DNA of 25,487 bases from Candidatus Aminicenantota bacterium (GTDB lineage Bacteria; Acidobacteriota; Aminicenantia; UBA2199): assembly GCA_020355945.1 (NCBI GenBank), contig CP070627.1, positions 86,803 through 112,289 on the forward strand, in the 5' to 3' direction. The notes under the pieces were generated by a model. The model worked only from the letters and a program-made list of their open reading frames with translations. It was not told the origin of the DNA and searched no databases. How positions within the stretch are numbered: the first letter of the stretch is position 1; each line of letters starts with the position of its first letter. Made by a program: the position numbers and the translations under genes. Positions 15,520-22,815 of this stretch are shown here, piece by piece.

Positions 15520-17148
15520 TTATTTTTTCGTTCGCTGGTAACCTTTACCATAGATAACCATCCCTGGATACAGACCTGAAAATTTGTTGTTTTCCACCAC
15601 CAGTTGTCCATTTACCAGGACATAGGGAATGCCCTGGGGGTAGTTATGAGGTTTTTGCCAGGTGGCGGTATCCGATACAGCGCCAGGGTCCACAATGGCA
15701 ATATCCGCATAATATCCTTTTTTAATACAACCTCTGTCCGTTAATCCCAGTCGGCTGGCCGGTAGTGATGTCATCTTTCGGATGGCTTGTTCAAAAGTGA
15801 GAAACCCTTTTTCGCGCACATAGAGCCTTAAAATCCGGGGAAAAGTGCCGTAATTCCTGGGATGGGGTTTCCCCACATCGAGCATTGTAATGGCGCCGTC
15901 CGACGCATGGGAGACCAACGGATGCTTGATAATCCGTTCAATATCCGCATCACTTAAGCAAAAGTAGATAGCCTGGACCCGCTCTTTCTCTCCTGCCATT
16001 CCTTTTAATTGCAGTTGGACGATTAATTCCGCACCTGCTTCAAGTGTCACCGGCATACCCTTTTTTTCCAATATTTGTGCGATGGTCAGTCCTTCCAGGT
16101 CCGGTTCCGGCGTGTACCTGGCAATCAATATGCGATTCAAATCATTGCCGCCGCGGTCATGTTGGATGTTGTACATGATTTTTTCAATGATTTGAGGTCT
16201 GAGTTTCTCATCATTCCATCGCTCTATCCTTTGTTTAGAGTCACCCTCCAGGGCCCAGGGCGGGAAAAGTACGGTCAGCCCGGTACTGGTGGCAGGGTAA
16301 GGATACTGATCCAACGTCACATCGATGCCAGCTTTTCGGGCATTTTCCACCAATTCCAGGGTTTTTTCGCTGTCGCCCCAGCGGTCTACACTGGTGATTT
16401 TGTGATGGGAAATATGAACGGGAATTTGCGCGGATTTTCCAATTTCAATGGTTTCCTGCACCGCTTCCAGGATGGCCTGGCCTTCTTCCCTCATATGGGT
16501 GGCATAAAATCCGCCGTATTGCTGCACAATTTTGGCTAATTCAATCACTTCACCGGTTTTGGCATAAGCACCGGGTATATATTTCAACCCGGTGGAAATC
16601 CCAACAGCGCCTTCTTGCATGGCTTGTTCTACCATTTTTTTCATTTCCGCCAATTCTTCTTCGCCGGGCTCCCGGTCTGCATTCTCCATGACTTTTTTCC
16701 TGATGGTATTGTGTCCCACTAAAGTACAGAAATTAAGGGTAATTTTCTTTTGCCGGATGTTTTGCAAAAATTCACCAATGGGAAATTTGGAACCACCGCA
16801 ATTGCCTCCTATAACCGTTGTCACTCCTTGACGAATATAGTTATGGGCTTCGGGCTGATCTAAAATATTTTGATCCGTATGGGTGTGAAGATCAATAAAA
16901 CCCGGACAAACCATGAGATTGGCAGCATCAATCACTTTTCGCGCCTTTTTACCCTCAAGACTCCCGATTGTTTTGATTTTTTCTTGAAAAATACCCACAT
17001 CCGCCTGGACAGGTTTACCACCCAGACCATCCGCAACAGTGCCGTTTTTGATAATTATGTCAAATTCCGGTTTGCCCTTGCCACACTGCACAAAAAGGAC
17101 ACCTAAAACCACCAACATAACAAAAAATAAGAAATGTCTAATTTTCAT
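15520..17148 (-). CDS. N-acyl-D-amino-acid deacylase (D-aminoacylase family), predicted exported lipoprotein
   Basis: A 542-residue amidohydrolase. The signal segment MKIRHFLFFVMLVVLGVLFVQ-C22-GKG resembles a lipoprotein signal, with an unusual Gln at -1. Then comes the amidohydrolase N-terminal sheet (FDIIIKNGTVADGLG), metal motif GFIDLHTHTD (His88, His90), the D-aminoacylase hallmark GGNCGG (Cys117), YATHMR (His218), VHISHHK (His248/249), SHASDG with the catalytic Asp, and FPRILRLYVREKG. Family members free D-amino acids from N-acyl-D-amino acids; acceptance of D-Glu, D-Asp or neutral residues cannot be read here. Its ribosome binding site GGAGG comes from a family A element. It follows the racemase-like lipoprotein gene on the same strand, suggesting one D-amino-acid pathway outside the inner membrane. 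Confidence 0.88.
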   Translation of the reverse strand: MKIRHFLFFVMLVVLGVLFVQCGKGKPEFDIIIKNGTVADGLGGKPVQADVGIFQEKIKTIGSLEGKKARKVIDAANLMVCPGFIDLHTHTDQNILDQPEAHNYIRQGVTTVIGGNCGGSKFPIGEFLQNIRQKKITLNFCTLVGHNTIRKKVMENADREPGEEELAEMKKMVEQAMQEGAVGISTGLKYIPGAYAKTGEVIELAKIVQQYGGFYATHMREEGQAILEAVQETIEIGKSAQIPVHISHHKITSVDRWGDSEKTLELVENARKAGIDVTLDQYPYPATSTGLTVLFPPWALEGDSKQRIERWNDEKLRPQIIEKIMYNIQHDRGGNDLNRILIARYTPEPDLEGLTIAQILEKKGMPVTLEAGAELIVQLQLKGMAGEKERVQAIYFCLSDADIERIIKHPLVSHASDGAITMLDVGKPHPRNYGTFPRILRLYVREKGFLTFEQAIRKMTSLPASRLGLTDRGCIKKGYYADIAIVDPGAVSDTATWQKPHNYPQGIPYVLVNGQLVVENNKFSGLYPGMVIYGKGYQRTKK

Positions 17149-17151
17149 TTT

Positions 17152-17260
17152 TGCCTCCGGCGGGCCCGCGGCGCGGGCACCCTATAAGGGGGGCTCTTTT
17201 CGAGAAAACGTGAAACATGCCCCGTGACGCATCTGGACTCCCCGCAAAAGCTTTTTATTA
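17152..17260 (-). repeat. Family A palindromic element, copy e, filling the racemase-deacylase gap
   Basis: On the minus strand it starts TAATAAAAAGCTTTTGCGGG, the first TAA being the stop of the racemase-like gene, and ends CCGCCGGAGGCAA, whose GGAGG is the deacylase Shine-Dalgarno. The interior keeps GGGGGGCTCTTTTCGAGAAAA, as in copy b, but one arm has changed (TCTGGACTCC). Confidence 0.85.
17154..17158 (-). promoter_or_regulatory. Ribosome binding site of the deacylase gene, supplied by a repeat end
   Basis: GGAGG, then CAAAA, then ATG at 17148. The GGAGG is part of the conserved family A terminus, which is also present in copies with no gene behind them. Confidence 0.75.
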
Positions 17261-18754
17261 GTGAAAGACCATTTTGTAAACCTCCGGCATTTTGTCTTTT
17301 ATCCGATTTAACACCTCTTCCTTTATCCACTGCCGGGAAAAAGGCACCCGTTTAACGAATTCAAGCCCTTTGTTGATGAATCGACCATACTTGTAAGAAA
17401 ATGGGAATTCACCATCTTCATCAACCTGGTTCTCCACCAAAAGGGGATTGGGAACAGAAATATAAAAAGCACTGTCTTCATTACTACAATTAGAACACAA
17501 AAGCCTGTTTTGTTTCAGGTGGTTGTAAAGCTCAACCGCCAATGACTCAGCAGGGTCCACCAGGATGATTCTGTCGGGTATAATTTTATCGTACTTCTTA
17601 TCCAGATGCTTAAGATATGTAAAATGATCCCTTATCTCTTTCTCAAAAAAAGGATAATGAGTACAACCTAATATAACCGCACCTAATTTTTGATCAGGAT
17701 ATGTTTTCGATATGTTTACCACCAAATGAGTGACGTGATATTTTATGTAATTGTCTACTGAATTTAATTCCACCTCGACAATTTTGCCTTCACTGTTTTT
17801 TCCAATCAAAAGGTTGTTACCGGTCTCAAACGCATACGCTTCCCAAAGGGCAAGATCAATAGGATACAAAGGATGGTTCAAACCAGGGCCTTGATATATC
17901 TGTGTGCCCCTGACCGTTTCTGCTGTGGGGTCGATGTAATTACTGTCACCGTCAATGGCCCCGGCCAGGCCAAAACCCGCTTGCTGGACAACAGTAATAT
18001 CGCTGTGATGAAATCGTTTGGTAAATTCTTTCCTTACTGCCTGGGGATACCCGTTGGAAGCACAGGTGCCTTCAGTAGCCATAACACCGATAATTTGCCC
18101 TGCACCGTTTCCCGGTAATACCGCCACTGCGGATTCCGCACCCGCATCAATAATACCTATTACCTCGATATCCAACCCCCATTCTTTCACGGCTTCGCGG
18201 ATAAGATCAAACCCGAAAGCAGTGGCGGTATTGCAGGCAATAACAATGGCTTTGGCAGGGTTTTTGTCACTCTTAGGCGAGGCATCAGTGGGTAATCGGT
18301 AATATTTCCGCCTCAAAAGGAATTGGACATCTTTGATAATAAGCTCTTTTAAGAAATCAGCTTTTCCTTCGGAATCGTACCGGCCATATGGCATATTGGC
18401 TTTATCCCCCAGGTAAATAAACCGCTCTGAGATAAAATCCGGGATGCCATCTCCGCCGGTTTCATTGGTTTGATTGTTAACATTGTCTAAAGTGAGGATG
18501 GAATTTAAAACCGTTAAACCGCCGGTCCCGGAATCAAAAACGCCAATAGGAAGGCCCCTTCGTTCAACAGGATATTTCTCAAAATCAATATAAAAGGGAC
18601 TGCTTTTGTTTGACTTGATGTCTGAAATGATTTGAAATTTGTCAATGGACTTTACCTGTTTTTCCGTAACCTTCCCGCAATTGACAAAAAAAAGCAGCAA
18701 AACAAAAACCGTTGCAAATCCTTTTAAATGCTTTTCATATTTTTTCTTTTTCAT
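17258..18754 (-). CDS. Glutamate racemase-like protein with a lipoprotein-type signal and long insertions
   Basis: A 498-residue protein. MurI motifs are intact: GVFDSGTGGLTVL (71-83, Asp74, Ser75), YLGDKANMPYG (114-124), VIACNTATA (catalytic Cys174) and ILGCTHYPF (catalytic Cys364, His366), so interconversion of L- and D-glutamate (or aspartate) is likely. Normal MurI is cytoplasmic and about 260-290 residues. This one begins with KGFATVFVLLLFFVN-C26-GK, like a lipoprotein signal and like that of the next gene's product. It has an insertion at 91-110 with a GGDGIPDF calcium-loop-like stretch, another at about 265-345, and a long tail. GGAGG lies 8 bases before the ATG. The gene follows metH by 41 bases across a family B repeat. 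D-Glu supply for cell-wall synthesis outside the membrane makes little sense; salvage is more likely. Confidence 0.85.
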   Translation of the reverse strand: MKKKKYEKHLKGFATVFVLLLFFVNCGKVTEKQVKSIDKFQIISDIKSNKSSPFYIDFEKYPVERRGLPIGVFDSGTGGLTVLNSILTLDNVNNQTNETGGDGIPDFISERFIYLGDKANMPYGRYDSEGKADFLKELIIKDVQFLLRRKYYRLPTDASPKSDKNPAKAIVIACNTATAFGFDLIREAVKEWGLDIEVIGIIDAGAESAVAVLPGNGAGQIIGVMATEGTCASNGYPQAVRKEFTKRFHHSDITVVQQAGFGLAGAIDGDSNYIDPTAETVRGTQIYQGPGLNHPLYPIDLALWEAYAFETGNNLLIGKNSEGKIVEVELNSVDNYIKYHVTHLVVNISKTYPDQKLGAVILGCTHYPFFEKEIRDHFTYLKHLDKKYDKIIPDRIILVDPAESLAVELYNHLKQNRLLCSNCSNEDSAFYISVPNPLLVENQVDEDGEFPFSYKYGRFINKGLEFVKRVPFSRQWIKEEVLNRIKDKMPEVYKMVFH

Positions 18755-18768
18755 GTTTACTGCCTCCT

Positions 18769-18798
18769 TCTCTGTGATCTCTGTGTACTCTGTGGCTA
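18769..18798. repeat. Family B half-repeat bridging metH and the racemase-like gene
   Basis: On the minus strand, TAGCCACAGAG, TACACAGAG, ATCACAGAGA. Its first three bases are the TAG stop of metH. The AAGGAGG ribosome binding site of the next gene follows at once. Confidence 0.75.
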
Positions 18799-21700
18799 TT
18801 TATACCCCAAATTCGGCGCCAACCACTTTTCAACGGTTTGCACATCCATACCTTTACGCCTGGCATAATCTTCTACCTGGTCTTTAGCCAACTTGCCTAT
18901 GAAAAAATACCGGGACCGGGGATGAGCAAAATAATACCCGCTCACCGACGCTGCCGGCACCATCATCATACTTTCACTTAACCCAATCGACGTCCGCTGC
19001 GTAACCCGGAGCAGATCAAAAAGAGCCTGCTTTTCCGTGTGGTCCGGGCAAGCCGGGTAACCCGGGGCCGGCCGAATCCCTTGATACCCCTCTTTCAATA
19101 GTTGAGAAAGACTTAAATTTTCATCCGCTGCATAACCCCAAAACTCCTTCCTGACCCGTTCATGCAATCGCTCCGCAAAGGCTTCTGCCAGCCGGTCCGC
19201 TAAGCCTTTAATCATAATGGCACTGTAATCATCATTTTCCGCTTCAAATTTTTTAACCGCATCCTCAAGCCCTAACCCGGCAGTAACCGCAAATCCTCCA
19301 ATATAGTCAGATATACCCGATTCTTTGGGGGCGATGAAATCTGCTAACGATACATTAGGCTTACCTGGTTTCTGAGCCTGCTGCCGCAGCATCCGAATCA
19401 CAGCCAATACCTCTGAACGGCGTTCATCACTATATATTTCTATATCATCATGATTAACCGTATTCGCCAGGAAAATACCAAATACCCCATTGGCCCAATA
19501 AAGATTCTCTTTCTCTATCCGTTCGAGCATTACTCGGGCATCATTGAAAAGTTTTTTGGCTTCTGCCCCTACGGTTTTATTCTCCAGGATATCCGGGTAA
19601 CGGCCTTTTAACTCCCATATCTTAAAAAAGAAAGTCCAGTCAATATATTGAGACAATTCCTCTATAGAGTAGGATTCAAAGGTCTTGATTCCCAGGAAAT
19701 GAGGTTTGGGAGGATTATAAGATGCCCAGTCAATGTTGAATTTGTTTTTGCGAGCCTCTGCCAGGGAAAGAAATGAAGTCGTGTCCATTGAAGCCTGGCG
19801 TTTTTGCCGCATTTCTTCGTATTCCTCTTTTATACCTGCTACATAAGAACCTTTATTTTTCTCATCCAATAGATTGCTCACCACTCCCACGGCCCTGGAG
19901 GCATCCAATACATGGATCGCCGGCCCACTGTACTGCGGCGCAATCTTAACCGCTGTGTGCATTTTAGACGTGGTGGCACCTCCTATGAGAAGAGGAATCG
20001 TAAAACCCTGACGCTCCATTTCCGCTGCATTCCTGGCCATTTCTTCCAACGACGGCGTAATCAACCCACTAAGGCCAATCATATCTACCTTCTCTTCCCT
20101 GGCTTTTTTCAAAATTTCCTCCCCGGGAACCATTACCCCCAGGTCAATCACTTCATAATTATTACACCCCAGCACCACACCCACAATATTTTTGCCAATG
20201 TCATGTACGTCGCCCTTTACAGTAGCTAATAGAATTTTACCTTTGCCTCCGGCGGCCAGGGGGGCGCTTTCTGCCAAAGGTGACAGGTGCAGGTTAGAGG
20301 TGCAGGTGGAGTTATCGAAAACATCCTCAGCAATAAAACCAGCTCTAATAGGCTCCCCGCGCCGCGGGGCCCCCTGGACCCCCCCGCAAAAATCTCTTAT
20401 TGTAGATTGTTCCGATTCAATGTAAGGTTGGAGATAAGCTACGGCTTTTTTCATGACTCGCGCACTTTTGACCACCTGGGGCAAAAACATCTTTCCCCCT
20501 GCAAACAAGTCACCTACCCGGTTCATCCCGTCCATCAAGGGACCTTCAATTACTTTGATAGATTCCTTTAATTCCAACCGGGCAGCCTCGGTATCCGCCC
20601 GGATAAATTCGGATATACCTTTGACCAATGCATACACCAGTCGTTCACTCACCGGTTTTTCGCGCCACTCCGGTTTTTTACTTTCATCTTTTGCTTTTAC
20701 AGCAAAGGAATCCGCCACATCCAGTAAACGATCGGTTGCGTCTTCCCTGCGGTTCAAGACCACATCTTCTACCCGTTCCAGTAAGTCTTTGGGAATTTCT
20801 TCATAAATAGTTAATTGACCCGCATTGACAATCCCCATATCCATGCCTGCTTTGATGGCGTGATAGAGAAATACACTGTGGATCGCTTCCCGGATGGGAT
20901 CGTTCCCCCGGAAGGAAAAAGAAATATTACTCACACCACCGCTTACCAATGAGTCGGGGAACTTTTTCTTCAGTTGACGCGCTGCTTCAATGTAATCTAA
21001 TGCATAACTGCGATGCTCTTCCATACCGGTGCCAACAGCAAAAATATTGGGATCAAAGATAATATCACGCTCCGGGAACTCCACTTTTCCTGTAAGAATC
21101 TGGTAAGACCGCTCCAGGATTTCCATTCGGCGGTCCAGTGTATCTGCCTGGCCTTTCTCATCAAAAGCCATGACAATAGCTGCCGCGCCATATTTCATGA
21201 CCTCCCGGGCATGCCGGATAAACTCTTCTTCTCCTTCTTTTAAGCTGATGGAATTAACAACGCCTTTGCCCTGGAGGCATTTCAATCCTGCTTCAATAAC
21301 GCTCCATTTGGAGGAATCGATCATAATGGGAATGCGGCTGATATCCGGTTCGGATGCCAGCAGGTTTAAAAAGGTAACCATTTCCTGTTCCGAATCCAGT
21401 AGTGCTTCATCCATGCTTACGTCGATGATCTGTGCGCCGTTTTCCACTTGCTGCCGGGCCACATCCAGTGCTTTCTCATATTTTTTAGCCTTAATTAATC
21501 TGGCAAACCTGCGGGAACCGGCTACATTGGTACGCTCACCCACGTTGACAAACAAACTGTCCCGGGAAATAATTAAAGGTTCTAAGCCGCTCAAAAATGT
21601 ATAGGGTTTTGGTTTTGGTTTCCTCCGCGGTGGTACGGACTCAACTGCCCGGACAATAGCCCGGACATGCTCTGCTGTGGTGCCGCAGCAGCCGCCTACA

Positions 21701-22626
21701 ATATTAACAAAACCACTCTGGGCAAATTCTTTTATTATAGAAGCCATATACTCCGGTGTGTCATTGTACTGTCCCATTTCATCCGGCAGGCCGGCATTGG
21801 GGTGAATGCTGGTATAAGGGTGGGCTTCGGATGCCAGTGCCTGGATATGGGGGCGTAAATCTTTAGCTCCCAATGCGCAATTGATCCCTACAATTAACGG
21901 GTTGGCATGAGCTACCGAATACCAGAAGGCTTCCACTGTCTGACCCGATAACGTCCTGCCGCTGGCATCGGTAATGGTCCCGGAAATCCAAATCGGACAC
22001 CTGACCCGGTGCTGTTCAAAATAATTCTTTATTGCATATACAGCGGCTTTGGCATTTAATGTATCAAAGATCGTTTCAATTAAGAGAATATCCACCCCGC
22101 CTTCCATCAAACCCGCCACTGCATCGAAATACGCTTTTGCCATTTCATCAAATGTGATGTCCCGGTAACCGGGGTTGTTGACATCCGGTGAAATGGACAA
22201 AGTGCGGTTGGTGGGACCCAATGAACCCGACACGAATCGTGGCTTTCTCGGGTATTTTTTCTCTATTTCTTCCACTGCTTTCCTGGCAATTCGGACTCCG
22301 GTTTCATTTAATTCATGTACCAGGTTTTTCGTGTGGTAATCCGATTGAGATACGGCAGTGGCAGTAAAGGTATTAGTAGTGATAATATCGGCACCAGCTT
22401 CAAGAAATGCACGGTGGATATCCTTGATAATTTCGGGCTGGGTTAATGAGAGCAGATCATAGTTGCCCTTCAAATCGCCAGGGTGATTTTTAAATCGTTG
22501 GCCGCGAAAGTCTGCTTCACTAAGATCATAGGATTGGATCATAGTGCCCATGGCGCCGTCCAGGACGAGGATGCGTTCATCCAGTAACTCTGCCAACTGC
22601 CTGGTTTTATCTTTTCTGCTGTTCAT
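18796..22626 (-). CDS. metH: Cobalamin-dependent methionine synthase with an in-frame repeat insertion
   Basis: A 1276-residue cytoplasmic enzyme that moves the methyl group of 5-methyl-THF via cobalamin to homocysteine. Domains: homocysteine module (GAMGTM 24-29; zinc ligands Cys250, Cys313, Cys314), pterin module ([14 protein letters not shown], then [14 protein letters not shown]), cobalamin cap ([20 protein letters not shown]), B12 domain with [13 protein letters not shown] (axial His808) and [13 protein letters not shown], and the activation domain with [15 protein letters not shown] (about 1186). Zn-ligand positions match E. coli MetH within three residues, but the axial His is about 49 residues late because roughly residues 742-794 are a translated family A element, in the cap-to-B12-domain linker. 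GGAG and a TTGTAA/TATAAT promoter precede the ATG; the leader is short and no cobalamin riboswitch was seen. Confidence 0.96.
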   Translation of the reverse strand: MNSRKDKTRQLAELLDERILVLDGAMGTMIQSYDLSEADFRGQRFKNHPGDLKGNYDLLSLTQPEIIKDIHRAFLEAGADIITTNTFTATAVSQSDYHTKNLVHELNETGVRIARKAVEEIEKKYPRKPRFVSGSLGPTNRTLSISPDVNNPGYRDITFDEMAKAYFDAVAGLMEGGVDILLIETIFDTLNAKAAVYAIKNYFEQHRVRCPIWISGTITDASGRTLSGQTVEAFWYSVAHANPLIVGINCALGAKDLRPHIQALASEAHPYTSIHPNAGLPDEMGQYNDTPEYMASIIKEFAQSGFVNIVGGCCGTTAEHVRAIVRAVESVPPRRKPKPKPYTFLSGLEPLIISRDSLFVNVGERTNVAGSRRFARLIKAKKYEKALDVARQQVENGAQIIDVSMDEALLDSEQEMVTFLNLLASEPDISRIPIMIDSSKWSVIEAGLKCLQGKGVVNSISLKEGEEEFIRHAREVMKYGAAAIVMAFDEKGQADTLDRRMEILERSYQILTGKVEFPERDIIFDPNIFAVGTGMEEHRSYALDYIEAARQLKKKFPDSLVSGGVSNISFSFRGNDPIREAIHSVFLYHAIKAGMDMGIVNAGQLTIYEEIPKDLLERVEDVVLNRREDATDRLLDVADSFAVKAKDESKKPEWREKPVSERLVYALVKGISEFIRADTEAARLELKESIKVIEGPLMDGMNRVGDLFAGGKMFLPQVVKSARVMKKAVAYLQPYIESEQSTIRDFCGGVQGAPRRGEPIRAGFIAEDVFDNSTCTSNLHLSPLAESAPLAAGGKGKILLATVKGDVHDIGKNIVGVVLGCNNYEVIDLGVMVPGEEILKKAREEKVDMIGLSGLITPSLEEMARNAAEMERQGFTIPLLIGGATTSKMHTAVKIAPQYSGPAIHVLDASRAVGVVSNLLDEKNKGSYVAGIKEEYEEMRQKRQASMDTTSFLSLAEARKNKFNIDWASYNPPKPHFLGIKTFESYSIEELSQYIDWTFFFKIWELKGRYPDILENKTVGAEAKKLFNDARVMLERIEKENLYWANGVFGIFLANTVNHDDIEIYSDERRSEVLAVIRMLRQQAQKPGKPNVSLADFIAPKESGISDYIGGFAVTAGLGLEDAVKKFEAENDDYSAIMIKGLADRLAEAFAERLHERVRKEFWGYAADENLSLSQLLKEGYQGIRPAPGYPACPDHTEKQALFDLLRVTQRTSIGLSESMMMVPAASVSGYYFAHPRSRYFFIGKLAKDQVEDYARRKGMDVQTVEKWLAPNLGYK
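20244..20400 (-). repeat. Family A palindromic element, copy f (long form, translated inside metH)
   Basis: On the minus strand: ACAATAAGAGATTTTTGCGG, GTCCAGGGGGCCCC, a unique interior with a repeated CCTGCACCT, then CCCCCCTGGCCGCCGGAGGCA. It encodes [17 protein letters not shown]...PLAAGG. About 156 bases, i.e. 52 codons, leave the metH frame intact on both sides. Confidence 0.9.
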
Positions 22627-22650
22627 TTGAATCTCCGATACTAAGTTTAT

Positions 22651-22680
22651 ATTATAACAGACAGTGGAAAACTATTACAA
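22651..22680 (-). promoter_or_regulatory. Promoter of metH
   Basis: On the minus strand TTGTAA (22675-22680), 18-base spacer ending TGT, TATAAT (22651-22656), i.e. an extended -10. Initiation near 22645 leaves a leader of about 20 bases, too short for a riboswitch. Confidence 0.6.
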
Positions 22681-22685
22681 TGAAA

Positions 22686-22759
22686 TTAATAAAAAGTTTT
22701 TGCGGGGGGTCCAGGGGGGCAGTTTTTTCCAAAAAGCGTCCCCCTGGCCGCCGGAGGCA
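22686..22759 (+). repeat. Family A palindromic element, copy g (short form)
   Basis: The best-preserved short copy: TTAATAAAAAGTTTTTGCGG, GGTCCAGGGGGGC, an AGTTTTTTCCAAAAAGC inner stem, TCCCCCTGGCCGCCGGAGGCA. It lies between metH and the NUMOD gene and points against both. Confidence 0.88.
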
Positions 22760-22815
22760 CGGTTAAATAAGGGGAACAGGTCAAAATGTCGCCTTAAGTT
22801 TGGGGTGTGAGCGGT

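Noticed and set aside
22627..22685. Cobalamin or SAM riboswitch before metH
   Set aside because: The promoter-to-start distance is about 20 bases and no B12-box-like or SAM-type stem array was seen.
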